Part shown: positions 1-8,353 of the stretch, in pieces | Layout of the letters: each line of letters starts with the position of its first letter | How positions within the stretch are numbered: position 1 is the first letter of the stretch | From: Clostridiales bacterium | GTDB taxonomy: Bacteria; Bacillota; Clostridia; Lachnospirales; Lachnospiraceae | Direction: 5' to 3' | Assembly (NCBI GenBank): GCA_015655075.1 | Contig: JAATFT010000025.1 | Location: 21,971 to 85,970 of the forward strand | Length of the DNA stretch: 64,000 nt | The notes under the pieces: generated by a model | What the model was told of the DNA's origin: nothing | Databases searched by the model: none | Seen by the model: only the letters and a program-made list of their open reading frames with translations | Program-made: the position numbers and the translations under genes

Positions 1-1
1 T

Positions 2-1660
2 GCCATGGGTTCCGTCCATTATCTTTCTCCGGAACAGGCCAGGGGCGGTTACAGTGATGAAAAAAGTGATATTTATTCCTTAGGTGTAACTTTATACGAA
101 ATGCTTTCCGGACAGTTGCCTTTTGCAGGAGACAATACGGTTTCCGTGGCTTTGCTCCACATACAGGGGGAGGCCACGCCTCTTCGTGAGCTGGACCCTA
201 ATATACCTCTTAGCGTGGACCGGATTGTGCAGAAATGTATGCAGAAAAGGCCGGAAAGAAGATATCTTACTGCTTCTGAATTAATGACGGACTTAAAACG
301 CTCCATTTCCAATCCCAACGGTGATTTTGTGGTGATTCCTCCTGCGGCTGTCAGCGATTCTCCCACCATCACCATATCCGATGCGGAGGTTAACCATATT
401 AAGAGCGCCACTAAAATGTCGGGCGGCGGATATGATACCTCGAAGGAGCTTTTCCAGAATACGGATGCGGGCCAGCCGGATGCCGGTTCGGAGGAGGAAG
501 CTTCTGATGAAGAGGAGGAGCTTGACAGTGTGGATCCAAGGGTGGAAAAAATTATATTAGTGGGCTCCATAGTTGCAGGCGTTATTTTAACAATACTTAT
601 TATATTCTTTGTGGTGCGTTTTTTTAAATTATTCCCGCGCTCCAATAGTAATTCCAATGTCACTACGGAGGAAAGTACGGCGGAGTCCACGTCTTCCACA
701 TCGGAGACCGTTGGAACAGTGATTATTCCGTCCGTACTCGGACTGTCGTTAGAAGATGCGGAGGATACCCTGTATGCCAGGTCGGAAGCGTTAAATGTGA
801 CTTCTACGGATGAATATTCAGAAGATTATGAAAAAGGATTGGTAGTTGAGCAGTATCCGGATAAGGATGCCGAGGTAGCGGCGGATTCCGAGGTGAAATT
901 AATTATAAGCCTGGGACCGGAGCCGATTAAGATCCCTGATGTATATAATTTAACGGACAGTCAGGCGGTTACCATGCTGGAGGAAGTCGGTCTGGTGGTA
1001 AAGCATGCTTATGATTACAGTGATGAAACCGAAGAGGGCAAGGTCATCAAAACGGATCCGGCCAGGGAAACCTCGGTCGTTAAGGGTGATACGGTCACAG
1101 TTATTGTAAGTAACGGTCCCAAAATTACAAAGGTTAAAGTACCGGATCTGCTGGGCTTAAGTAAGGAAAAAGCCGTTGAGAAGTTAAAGGCGGCGGGGCT
1201 TAAAAAAGGTGAGGTTACCTCCGATTATTCCGATACCTATGAGAAGGGTCAGGTTATGTCCCAAAGCGAAGAAAAGGGAGAGGAAGTTGACAGCGGCACC
1301 GCTGTTGATTTCGTAGTCAGCTTAGGTTCAGGGGATACGAATCCGCAAAGTTATGAAGCCGATATCGTAATTGATGAAAATCCCTTTGATTATCCAGGGG
1401 ACGGCGGAATCGTCAAGGTCCAGCTGGTACAGGACGGCAATACGACCACTCTTTTAAAAGAAGAGCTGGATTATGACAGCTTTCCGCTGGATTTAGGCAC
1501 TTATACCAGTAACAGCGGTTCGGAGGGAACGCTTAAGATGCTTATAGGCACGGAGGTTGACGAAGACGGAGACGGAGTTGTAAACGAAAACGGAAAGCTG
1601 ATAAAATACGAGGAATACGGCACCACCTGGGCGGTTGCATTCACATCGGTGGGAGAATAA
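2..1660 (+). CDS. prkC: Ser/Thr protein kinase PrkC with PASTA repeats, 5' end outside window
   Basis: This is the C-terminal part of a membrane eukaryotic-type kinase that phosphorylates translation, division and wall proteins in response to peptidoglycan fragments. The window opens in the activation segment: GSVHYLSPEQ is the kinase APE-type motif. The in-frame ATG at 5 is therefore not the real start, and the ATP-binding lobe lies upstream. An acidic linker (about residues 155-178) precedes one membrane span (about 182-205). Three PASTA domains follow (about 240-442), opening IPSVLGL, IPDVYNL and VPDLLGL. The extracellular tail ends with a D/N-rich loop, DEDGDGVVNEN. The stop overlaps the rsgA ATG by one base. 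prkC-rsgA-rpe-thiN is a common Firmicute order. Identity is near certain; the N-terminal boundary cannot be seen. Confidence 0.95.
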   Translation, partial: AMGSVHYLSPEQARGGYSDEKSDIYSLGVTLYEMLSGQLPFAGDNTVSVALLHIQGEATPLRELDPNIPLSVDRIVQKCMQKRPERRYLTASELMTDLKRSISNPNGDFVVIPPAAVSDSPTITISDAEVNHIKSATKMSGGGYDTSKELFQNTDAGQPDAGSEEEASDEEEELDSVDPRVEKIILVGSIVAGVILTILIIFFVVRFFKLFPRSNSNSNVTTEESTAESTSSTSETVGTVIIPSVLGLSLEDAEDTLYARSEALNVTSTDEYSEDYEKGLVVEQYPDKDAEVAADSEVKLIISLGPEPIKIPDVYNLTDSQAVTMLEEVGLVVKHAYDYSDETEEGKVIKTDPARETSVVKGDTVTVIVSNGPKITKVKVPDLLGLSKEKAVEKLKAAGLKKGEVTSDYSDTYEKGQVMSQSEEKGEEVDSGTAVDFVVSLGSGDTNPQSYEADIVIDENPFDYPGDGGIVKVQLVQDGNTTTLLKEELDYDSFPLDLGTYTSNSGSEGTLKMLIGTEVDEDGDGVVNENGKLIKYEEYGTTWAVAFTSVGE

Positions 1661-2550
1661 TGGAAGGCAAGATTATAAAGGGTATCGCAGGTTTTTACTA
1701 TGTGCATGTAAAAACATTCGGTTTGTATGAATGCAAAGCGAAAGGAATCTTTCGTAATCAGAGGATAAAACCTTTAGTTGGGGATAATGTTATAATTGAC
1801 GTCATTGATGAAACAGAGAAAAAGGGCAATATTAGTAATATACTGGAACGCAGGAATGAATTAATACGTCCGGCTGTTGCAAATACGGATCAGGTGCTGG
1901 TTATTTTTGCAGCTGCTGATCCGTACCCCAACTTAAACTTGCTGGACCGGTTTTTGATTTTGATGTTAAAACGACAGGTAAATGCCATTATATGCTTTAA
2001 TAAAAAGGATATTGTTACGGAAAAAGAAACCGGGTTTTTAGAGGAAGTTTATTTAAAGTGCGGTTATCCGGTTATCTTCACGAGCACATTTACAGGGGAC
2101 GGAATGGGGGTCCTGTTTGAAGTGTTAAAGGATAAAACCACAGTTCTGGCAGGGCCATCCGGTGTGGGCAAGTCTTCTATTATTAATAAAATATATCCGG
2201 ATGCCAATATGGAAACCGGCGTAATCAGTGAGAAAATAAAAAGAGGCAGGCATACCACCAGGCACTCGGAATTGTTTTATATTCAGGATAATACCTTTAT
2301 TATGGACACGCCGGGATTTAGTTCTTTATATATCAAAGATAATATCTTTGATATGGAAAAAGAAGAACTGAAAGAGTATTATGTGGAATTTCACGAATAT
2401 GAGGGCAATTGCAGATTTTACGGCTGTGTTCATCTCAAGGAACCCGGCTGTGCTGTGAAACAAGCTCTTAAAGAGGGAAAAATAAGTAAAATACGTTATG
2501 ATAACTACATGGAAATTTATGATGAGTTAAAGAACCAGAAGAAATATTAA
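1660..2550 (+). CDS. rsgA: Small ribosomal subunit biogenesis GTPase RsgA
   Basis: RsgA is a circularly permuted GTPase that acts late in 30S subunit maturation. The sequence shows the permuted order: an N-terminal OB-fold, then the G4 motif NKKD (about residue 114), then G1 GPSGVGKS (about 165-172), then G3 DTPG (about 216). The C-terminal zinc site is visible as C251, C256, H258 and C264. The length of 296 aa is normal. The ATG overlaps the prkC stop by one base, so translation is probably coupled, and rpe starts 12 bases after the stop. Confidence 0.96.
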   Translation: MEGKIIKGIAGFYYVHVKTFGLYECKAKGIFRNQRIKPLVGDNVIIDVIDETEKKGNISNILERRNELIRPAVANTDQVLVIFAAADPYPNLNLLDRFLILMLKRQVNAIICFNKKDIVTEKETGFLEEVYLKCGYPVIFTSTFTGDGMGVLFEVLKDKTTVLAGPSGVGKSSIINKIYPDANMETGVISEKIKRGRHTTRHSELFYIQDNTFIMDTPGFSSLYIKDNIFDMEKEELKEYYVEFHEYEGNCRFYGCVHLKEPGCAVKQALKEGKISKIRYDNYMEIYDELKNQKKY

Positions 2551-2561
2551 GGAGAAGAATT

Positions 2562-3233
2562 ATGTTAAAGTTAGCGCCATCGATACTTGCTGCAGATTTT
2601 ACCCATTTAGGGGAGGATGTTCTTAAGGTGGAAAAGGCCGGGGCGGATTATCTCCACATCGATGTCATGGACGGAGCCTTTGTGCCAAGTATATCCTTTG
2701 GCGTGCCGGTTATTCGGGCCATACGTCCTGTCACGAAGCTTTATTTTGACGTTCATTTGATGGTGGAAGAACCCATCCGCTATATTGAGGATTTTGTAAA
2801 GGCGGGAGCTGATTTAATAACGGTTCACGCAGAAGCCTGCAGACATTTAAACCGGACCGTTGCTAAAATAAAGGAGCTGGGTGCTAAGGCAAGTGTTTCC
2901 TTAAATCCCGCGACTTCTCTTTCCGCTCTTGAATATATATTGGAGGATGTGGATATGATTCTTCTTATGAGCGTGAATCCTGGCTTTGGAGGCCAGGCTT
3001 TTATTCCCTCTTCCCTGGATAAAATTGCGTCACTGAAAAAAATGGCCCTGGAAAAACGCTGTAATATTGACATTGAAGTAGACGGCGGAATTTCTGTTTC
3101 CAATGTGAAACAGGTAATTGAAGCAGGGGTTAATGTTATTGTTGCGGGTACGGCTGTTTTTAACGGTGATATAAACAAAAATATTTCTGATTTTAAAAAT
3201 ATATTTAAAAGTACGGAACAGGAAAAACGATAA
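2562..3233 (+). CDS. rpe: Ribulose-phosphate 3-epimerase
   Basis: This enzyme interconverts D-ribulose 5-phosphate and D-xylulose 5-phosphate in the pentose phosphate pathway. The 223-aa protein is a complete TIM barrel opening KLAPSILAADF. The metal-binding histidine and aspartate lie in LHIDVMDGAFVPS and in FDVHLMV. The phosphate-binding region includes SVNPGFGGQ and EVDGGI. A Shine-Dalgarno sequence (aaggagaag) lies just before the ATG. It follows rsgA closely, as in many Firmicutes. Confidence 0.96.
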   Translation: MLKLAPSILAADFTHLGEDVLKVEKAGADYLHIDVMDGAFVPSISFGVPVIRAIRPVTKLYFDVHLMVEEPIRYIEDFVKAGADLITVHAEACRHLNRTVAKIKELGAKASVSLNPATSLSALEYILEDVDMILLMSVNPGFGGQAFIPSSLDKIASLKKMALEKRCNIDIEVDGGISVSNVKQVIEAGVNVIVAGTAVFNGDINKNISDFKNIFKSTEQEKR

Positions 3234-3237
3234 TAAT

Positions 3238-3269
3238 TTGTCCAATACACAAATTGTCCAATACACAAA
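3238..3269. repeat. Perfect 16-bp tandem duplication between rpe and thiN
   Basis: The unit ttgtccaatacacaaa occurs twice head to tail (3238-3253 and 3254-3269) with no mismatch. It lies in the 78-base gap between rpe and thiN, which otherwise shows nothing clear. It looks like a recent slippage duplication or a doubled binding site; no function can be assigned. Confidence 0.9.
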
Positions 3270-3311
3270 TAATTTACAAGATACCTGTATAAGATACTCG
3301 AATTGGAGCAA

Positions 3312-3974
3312 ATGATGAAGCAGAATCGAGTTTTAATTATAACCGGGGGCACTATATCAAGGGAATTTGCCGGAGAATATCTAAAAAATCAAAAATTTGA
3401 TACCGTTATTGCAGTTGACGGCGGTCTGGTCAACGCCAGGAACCTGGGAATACCCATTCATTATATTGTGGGCGATTTTGATTCCGTACCCCGGGAACTG
3501 ATTGATTATTATCGGAAAGAATATAAATCCGTAATTATCAAAGAGTATAATTCCATAAAAGATGCGACGGATACCCATATTGCCATAGATTTAGGCATGG
3601 AACAAAATGGAGATGAAATTGTTATATTAGGAGCTACGGGCACCCGTATCGACCATACGCTTGCTAATATTCATCTGTTATATTTACCTCTGAATAAGAA
3701 TATGAAAGCTTTTATTATTGATGAGCATAATAAGATATATCTGATTAATAAAAATACTACGATTTATAAGAATAAGCTCCACGGACCGTTTCTATCTCTT
3801 TTGCCATTTACCGAGGAAGTTACGGAAGTTACGTTAGAGGGTTTTAAGTACCCGTTAAGGAATCATACCATGAAAATTGGCGACAGTTTGGGAGTCAGTA
3901 ATGAAGTAGTAAAGGAACGGGCAAATATCTTATTTAAGGAAGGAATTCTTGTTGTAATAGAAGCGAAAGATTGA
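3312..3974 (+). CDS. thiN: Thiamine pyrophosphokinase
   Basis: ThiN transfers pyrophosphate from ATP to thiamine to make thiamine diphosphate. The protein (about 220 aa) has VIAVDGGL and VGDFDSV, then KDATDTHIAI and the characteristic GATGTRIDHTLANI. A smaller C-terminal thiamine-binding domain follows, including GDSLGVSNE. Start choice: an in-frame TTG at 3303 overlaps the ggagc ribosome site at 3305-3309, so ATG 3312 or ATG 3315 is more likely. The order rsgA-rpe-thiN is conserved across Firmicutes. Confidence 0.93.
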   Translation: MMKQNRVLIITGGTISREFAGEYLKNQKFDTVIAVDGGLVNARNLGIPIHYIVGDFDSVPRELIDYYRKEYKSVIIKEYNSIKDATDTHIAIDLGMEQNGDEIVILGATGTRIDHTLANIHLLYLPLNKNMKAFIIDEHNKIYLINKNTTIYKNKLHGPFLSLLPFTEEVTEVTLEGFKYPLRNHTMKIGDSLGVSNEVVKERANILFKEGILVVIEAKD

Positions 3975-3987
3975 AAGGAAAACACAT

Positions 3988-5082
3988 ATGAAATTAGGTA
4001 TAGTAGGTTTACCCAATGTAGGAAAAAGCACATTATTTAATTCACTGACCAAGGCCGGCGCAGAATCTGCCAATTATCCGTTTTGTACCATAGACCCCAA
4101 TGTGGGAATTGTTGCGGTGCCGGATGAAAGGCTTAAAGTTTTGGGAGAGCTACACCATTCGGAAAAGGTAGTCCCTGCAACCGTTGAATTTGTGGATATT
4201 GCCGGTTTAGTTAAAGGTGCTTCCAAGGGAGAGGGATTGGGAAATCAATTTTTATCCAATATCAGAGAGGTAGATGCAATTATCCATGTAGTAAGGTGCT
4301 TTGAGGACAGTAATATTATTCATGTGGACGGTTCCGTTAATCCCTTAAGGGATATTGAAACCATTAATCTTGAATTGATTTTTTCCGATTTGGAAATACT
4401 TGAGAGAAGAATTGCCCGGACTGTAAAAGGGTCTAAAAACGACAAAGCACTGGCTAAGGAATTGGAATTACTGGAACATTTAAAAGAACATCTGGAAGCA
4501 GGCAATATGGCGAAGAGCTTTGCGGCGGAGAATGAGGAAGATCTGGCGCTGATAGGGGAATATAATTTATTGACTTATAAGCCCGTTATTTATGCGGCGA
4601 ACGTCAAAGAAGAGGATTTGGCGGAGGACGGCGGCAATTTATGGGTAGAACAGGTAAAGGAATTTGCTAAAGAGGAACATTCGGAAGTATTTGTTATATG
4701 TGCTCAGATAGAGCAGGAAATAGCGGAACTGGACGAGGATGAGAAGAAGCTGTTTTTAGAAGATATGGGATTAAAGGAATCCGGTTTGGAAAAATTAATC
4801 CGTGCCAGTTATCGTATACTGGGATTGATCAGTTATTTAACGGCAGGGCCGAAAGAAACCAGAGCATGGACAATTATAAAAGGAACCAGGGCACCCCAGG
4901 CCGCGGGAAAGATTCATACGGACTTTGAAAGAGGATTTATCCGTGCGGAAATTGTCAATTATGCAAATCTTGTGGAATGCGGCAGTCTCAATGCTGCAAA
5001 AGAAAAAGGTTTAGTACGTTCAGAAGGTAAAGAATACGTAGTTCAGGACGGCGATGTTGTTTTGTTCCGTTTTAATGTATAA
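3988..5082 (+). CDS. ychF: Redox/ribosome-associated ATPase YchF (OLA1 family)
   Basis: YchF is an Obg-type P-loop protein that binds ribosomes and hydrolyses ATP rather than GTP. The G1 motif GLPNVGKST is at residues 6-14. The usual GTP-selective NKxD is replaced by NVKE (about 205-208), the hallmark of ATP preference in this family. The C-terminus is a TGS domain ending VVQDGDVVLFRFNV. The length of 364 aa is standard. A good Shine-Dalgarno (gaaagga) precedes the ATG. It sits between thiN and lgt, co-directional and closely spaced. Confidence 0.96.
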   Translation: MKLGIVGLPNVGKSTLFNSLTKAGAESANYPFCTIDPNVGIVAVPDERLKVLGELHHSEKVVPATVEFVDIAGLVKGASKGEGLGNQFLSNIREVDAIIHVVRCFEDSNIIHVDGSVNPLRDIETINLELIFSDLEILERRIARTVKGSKNDKALAKELELLEHLKEHLEAGNMAKSFAAENEEDLALIGEYNLLTYKPVIYAANVKEEDLAEDGGNLWVEQVKEFAKEEHSEVFVICAQIEQEIAELDEDEKKLFLEDMGLKESGLEKLIRASYRILGLISYLTAGPKETRAWTIIKGTRAPQAAGKIHTDFERGFIRAEIVNYANLVECGSLNAAKEKGLVRSEGKEYVVQDGDVVLFRFNV

Positions 5083-5101
5083 AAGAAAGTGGTGAATTAA
5101 T

Positions 5102-6055
5102 ATGGTAATAAGTGCTGCAACTAGTATTTGGTTTCCTAATTTAGGTATTGAATTAGAAAATGTGGGCTCTTCGGTTCATGTGTTTGGTTTTGAGATTACT
5201 TATTATGGTATTGTTATCGCATGCGGAATGGCATTGGGATATATGGTGGCGGAATGGCAGGCTAAGAGAACCGGACAGAACAAGGATTTGTATCTGGATT
5301 TTGCCCTGTATGGAATTTTTCTTTCCGTAATCGGAGCGAGAATTTATTATGTGGTCTTTGCCTGGGATGAATTTAAGGATGACCCCATACAGATCTTTAA
5401 TATCAGGAACGGCGGCCTCGCAATCTATGGCGGCGTGATAGCGGCAATCCTTACGGCTTTGATATATTCCAAAATTAAAAGGTATTCCTTTGGCCTTTTG
5501 GCCGATACCGGCTGCCTGGGATTAATAACCGGTCAGATTATCGGCAGGTGGGGGAATTTCTTTAACCGGGAGGCTTTTGGCAAATACACCGACAATCCCT
5601 TTGCAATGCTTTTGGATCTTCGGGATGTGAGCAGTGATTATACCGCTTCGGTTTCCTATTTATCGCAGAAGTATGAGGGCCGGCCGGATGCTTTAAACCG
5701 TATTCTGGAAATCAGGAATCATCCGGTTGTGATAGACGGGATTACCTTTATTCAGGTCCATCCCACTTTTCTTTATGAATCTCTTTGGAATCTATGTGTT
5801 TTGATCCTGCTGATTGTTTATTCGAAACATAAGAAATTTAACGGAGAAGTATTTTTATTATATTTGATTGGTTATGGTCTCGGCAGGGTATGGATAGAAG
5901 GCTTGAGGACGGATCAGCTGTTTTTGTGGAATACTCCCTTTGCAGTTTCCCAGCTGTTGTCAGCCTTATTAGTGATATCGGCGGGAGCAGTGATTATAAT
6001 TAGACGTATTACCCAAAAACATATTGCAAAAAAAAAATTAAAAAAGGTACGCTGA
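5102..6055 (+). CDS. lgt: Prolipoprotein diacylglyceryl transferase
   Basis: Lgt transfers diacylglycerol from phosphatidylglycerol to the lipobox cysteine of prolipoproteins in the membrane. The 317-aa protein has several hydrophobic spans and the family signatures GGLAIYGGVIAA, GRWGNFFNREAFG (the central signature) and HPTFLYESLWNL. It is somewhat longer than the usual 260-290 aa, because of residues between the signatures (about 170-215) and a lysine-rich C-terminal tail. It is the last gene before a clear terminator. Confidence 0.95.
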   Translation: MVISAATSIWFPNLGIELENVGSSVHVFGFEITYYGIVIACGMALGYMVAEWQAKRTGQNKDLYLDFALYGIFLSVIGARIYYVVFAWDEFKDDPIQIFNIRNGGLAIYGGVIAAILTALIYSKIKRYSFGLLADTGCLGLITGQIIGRWGNFFNREAFGKYTDNPFAMLLDLRDVSSDYTASVSYLSQKYEGRPDALNRILEIRNHPVVIDGITFIQVHPTFLYESLWNLCVLILLIVYSKHKKFNGEVFLLYLIGYGLGRVWIEGLRTDQLFLWNTPFAVSQLLSALLVISAGAVIIIRRITQKHIAKKKLKKVR

Positions 6056-6056
6056 A

Positions 6057-6090
6057 GGAATAGGACTAAATACCTATTCCTTTTTATTTT
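6057..6090 (+). terminator. Rho-independent terminator after lgt
   Basis: A perfect 8-bp stem, ggaatagg / cctattcc, with an 8-base loop is followed by tttttatttt. It begins two bases after the lgt stop codon and ends the prkC-lgt run. Confidence 0.9.
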
Positions 6091-6159
6091 ATCTACATAT
6101 TGATAAAATTTAATCGATTTGTTTATTACCTACAATATCTTGTATAAAATATGCATAAG

Positions 6160-6202
6160 ATACAAACTGCCAAATAACACCAGGCCGGTTTGTATTTTTT
6201 TT
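6160..6202 (+). terminator. Second terminator-like hairpin before the mraZ promoter
   Basis: The arms atacaaac (6160-6167) and gtttgtat (6188-6195) form an 8-bp stem with a 20-base loop, followed directly by a run of eight T (6195-6202). It lies between the lgt terminator and the mraZ promoter. It may be a backup terminator insulating the dcw cluster, or an attenuator for an upstream promoter. Confidence 0.6.
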
Positions 6203-6214
6203 ATGCAAAAATGC

Positions 6215-6243
6215 TTGATAAATTCCCATAAGTGTTATAAAAT
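6215..6243 (+). promoter_or_regulatory. Sigma-A-type promoter of the mraZ/dcw operon
   Basis: TTGATA (6215-6220), a 17-base spacer and TAAAAT (6238-6243) match the vegetative consensus well. The predicted start point (about 6250) falls at the first of the AAGTGG boxes, so a bound repressor would block initiation. Confidence 0.75.
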
Positions 6244-6251
6244 AGTCTTAT

Positions 6252-6287
6252 AAGTGGAGCAAAGTGGAGTAAAGTGGGAGTAAGTGG
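6252..6287 (+). promoter_or_regulatory. Four-box MraZ operator
   Basis: AAGTGG occurs at 6252, 6262, 6272 and 6282, an exact 10-bp period, and a related GGCGGTGA follows next to the mraZ start. Known MraZ proteins bind tandem GTGG/TGGG-type boxes with about one helical turn spacing in their own promoter. The array begins at the expected transcription start and runs up to the mraZ ribosome site, so it fits autorepression. The boxes are seen directly; the regulator is inferred from family knowledge and position. Confidence 0.85.
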
Positions 6288-6305
6288 TGATAGGCGGTGA
6301 GTTTT

Positions 6306-6734
6306 ATGTTCATGGGAGAATACAATCATACGATTGATGCCAAGGGCAGGATCATTATACCCTCCAAGTTCAGGGAAGCCTTAGGGGACGAATTTGTCGT
6401 TACCCAGGGTTTAGACGGCTGTCTGTTTGTATATCCTAATGAGGAATGGACGGGCTTTGTCACACAGCTTAAGAATCTCCCCGGAAGTAAAGAAGCCAGA
6501 CAATTGCAGCGTTATTTTATGGCGGGTGCCGCCGACTGTGAAGTGGACAAGCAGGGCAGAATACTGATTCCAGGCAAATTAAGGGAACAGGCCGGTTTGG
6601 AAAAGGATATCGTGTTTGTCGGAGTCTTAAGTAAAATAGAAATCTGGAGCAAAGAGAAATGGGAAAGCAATAATGATTATGATGATATGGATCAGATTGC
6701 GGAACATATGTCGGAGTTTGGATTAAGCTTTTAG
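6306..6734 (+). CDS. mraZ: Transcriptional regulator MraZ
   Basis: MraZ is an AbrB-fold, ring-forming DNA-binding protein that controls the dcw cluster. It contains two SpoVT/AbrB-like halves: MGEYNHTIDAKGRIIIPSKF and, later, CEVDKQGRILIPGKL. The family normally starts MFMGEY, which selects ATG 6306 over the GTG at 6297; that GTG is part of the ribosome site ggcggtgag. It is the first gene of the division cluster, and the four-box array directly upstream is its probable operator. rsmH follows after 12 bases. Confidence 0.95.
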   Translation: MFMGEYNHTIDAKGRIIIPSKFREALGDEFVVTQGLDGCLFVYPNEEWTGFVTQLKNLPGSKEARQLQRYFMAGAADCEVDKQGRILIPGKLREQAGLEKDIVFVGVLSKIEIWSKEKWESNNDYDDMDQIAEHMSEFGLSF

Positions 6735-6746
6735 GAGGGGATTTTC

Positions 6747-7706
6747 TTGGACGCTTTAATAGAAAATTTTAATTTCAAACACAGGCCCGTACTTTTAGAG
6801 GAAACAATGGAAATGCTAGATATAAAGCCGGACGGGATTTATGTGGACGGCACCTTGGGAGGAGGCGGTCATTCTTATGAAATATGCAGACGCCTTTCAG
6901 AAAAAGGTAGATTAGTCGGAATTGACAGGGATGAAGCGGCCATACAGGCCGGAAGTGCACGGCTTGCAGAGTTTCAGGATAAGGTAACCATAGTCCGCGG
7001 CGACTATTCGGATATGAAAAGGATTCTTGCCGATTTTGGAATAGAAAAAGTAGACGGAATTTTACTGGATTTAGGTGTTTCCTCATATCAGCTGGACACT
7101 CCGGAGAGAGGATTTTCCTATAAAGAAAATGCACCGTTGGACATGCGTATGGATACCAGATATGAAAAAACAGCAAAAGATATCGTAAATGGGTACAGCG
7201 AATTTGATTTATACCGGGTAATAAGAGATTACGGGGAGGACAAGTTTGCCAAGAATATTGCCAAGCATATTGTGCGGGTAAGAAAAGACAGACCCATAGA
7301 AACTACGGACGAATTAACCGAAGCGATTAAAGCGGCGATTCCCATGAAAGTCAGAAAGAATACGGGACATCCTGCCAAGAAAACCTTTCAGGCCATTCGG
7401 ATAGAGTTAAACAGGGAATTGGAAGCCTTAGATAAATCACTGGATGAGATGATAGGAATGTTAGCCGATCACGGCAGGTTATGTATCATAACCTTTCATT
7501 CCCTGGAAGACAGAATTGCAAAAAGAGGTTTTAAAAACAATGAAAATCCCTGTACCTGCCCGCCAAGCTTTCCGGTTTGCATATGCGGCAATAAATCGAA
7601 AGGAAAGGTAATAACCAGAAAGCCTATCCTTCCGACGCAGCAGGAGATTCGTTACAATAAAAGAGCCAAGAGTTCAAAACTTAGAGTTTTTGAAAGACAT
7701 TTATAG
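6747..7706 (+). CDS. rsmH: 16S rRNA m4C1402 methyltransferase RsmH
   Basis: RsmH (MraW) N4-methylates C1402 of 16S rRNA using S-adenosylmethionine. Motif I is visible as [12 protein letters not shown], followed by DRDEAA, the catalytic-region [11 protein letters not shown] and [11 protein letters not shown]-terminal cysteine cluster ([13 protein letters not shown]) is common in Firmicute members. The start is TTG: aggagggg at 6733-6740 is ideally spaced from TTG 6747, and the next ATG would cut the conserved HRPVLLEE start. It is second in the dcw operon. Confidence 0.95.
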   Translation: MDALIENFNFKHRPVLLEETMEMLDIKPDGIYVDGTLGGGGHSYEICRRLSEKGRLVGIDRDEAAIQAGSARLAEFQDKVTIVRGDYSDMKRILADFGIEKVDGILLDLGVSSYQLDTPERGFSYKENAPLDMRMDTRYEKTAKDIVNGYSEFDLYRVIRDYGEDKFAKNIAKHIVRVRKDRPIETTDELTEAIKAAIPMKVRKNTGHPAKKTFQAIRIELNRELEALDKSLDEMIGMLADHGRLCIITFHSLEDRIAKRGFKNNENPCTCPPSFPVCICGNKSKGKVITRKPILPTQQEIRYNKRAKSSKLRVFERHL

Positions 7707-7724
7707 AAATCGAGGGGAAAATAT

Positions 7725-8237
7725 ATGGAGGAAAAAAGAAAACGTTACCAATACAATAATTACACCACCTACGGCAATACCGCAAGAAATCTTAAGGTTA
7801 TGCCGGATTATGATGAAACAAAGGAATTAGAGCCGATACGGCGGCCGGCGGAAAGAAACAGGAGAAAACCCAGGGCAAACAGCGGAATTGATTTGATTTC
7901 CGTATTTTTCCTGACCATAGCAGTAGCCGTAACACTCTATACCTGCATTGAATATCTTCATGTACAATCCAAAGTTACACAGCAGAATGATGAAATCGCC
8001 GGATTAGAACACACCCTGGTAAAATTGCAGAATCAGAATCAAGACGCTTTATCAAAGATTAATACCTCGGTGGACTTAAATTATATTTATGAGGTTGCAA
8101 CGAAAGAGCTGGGTATGGTTTATCCCGATAAAAATCAGGTTATAACCTATAAAAGCAATTTAAGCGATTACGTAAGGCAATACGGCGATATACCGGAAGA
8201 AGACGATTCAACCTTGTTGGATAAAATTTTAAAGTAG
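7725..8237 (+). CDS. ftsL: FtsL-like septum protein
   Basis: This is a 170-aa bitopic membrane protein with a basic cytoplasmic N-terminus of about 60 residues and one membrane span (about residues 63-82, LISVFFLTIAVAVTLYTCIE). An extracytoplasmic coiled-coil segment follows (about 85-115, Q/N-rich heptads), then a short tail. FtsL proteins are poorly conserved in sequence. The assignment rests on this topology and on the position between rsmH and the division penicillin-binding protein, where ftsL always lies. FtsL works with DivIB and DivIC to activate FtsW-FtsI. Confidence 0.82.
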   Translation: MEEKRKRYQYNNYTTYGNTARNLKVMPDYDETKELEPIRRPAERNRRKPRANSGIDLISVFFLTIAVAVTLYTCIEYLHVQSKVTQQNDEIAGLEHTLVKLQNQNQDALSKINTSVDLNYIYEVATKELGMVYPDKNQVITYKSNLSDYVRQYGDIPEEDDSTLLDKILK

Positions 8238-8302
8238 TACACTGTGCAGTAGAGGGGCAATCCGGCAAGCGTTTATGCAAGTTTTAAGGTTAACAGAGTA
8301 CT
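8235..8302. repeat. Short element with inverted ends between ftsL and ftsI
   Basis: TAGTACACTGT at 8235-8245 is matched by acagagtacta at 8292-8302 in inverted orientation with one mismatch, leaving a 46-base interior. The left end overlaps the ftsL stop codon. A similar half-site, tagtactcttg, overlaps the ftsI stop at 10142. It may be a miniature mobile-element remnant or an RNA hairpin inside the operon. Confidence 0.45.
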
Positions 8303-8353
8303 AGTTCCACCGATATGGGAATATTGCGAAAACAGCGGAATTGAGGTGTGTTA

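Noticed and set aside
73..699. 208-codon minus-strand open frame in prkC
   Set aside because: It is antisense to kinase and PASTA coding sequence with clear motifs on the plus strand; its serine-rich product is typical of an antisense shadow.
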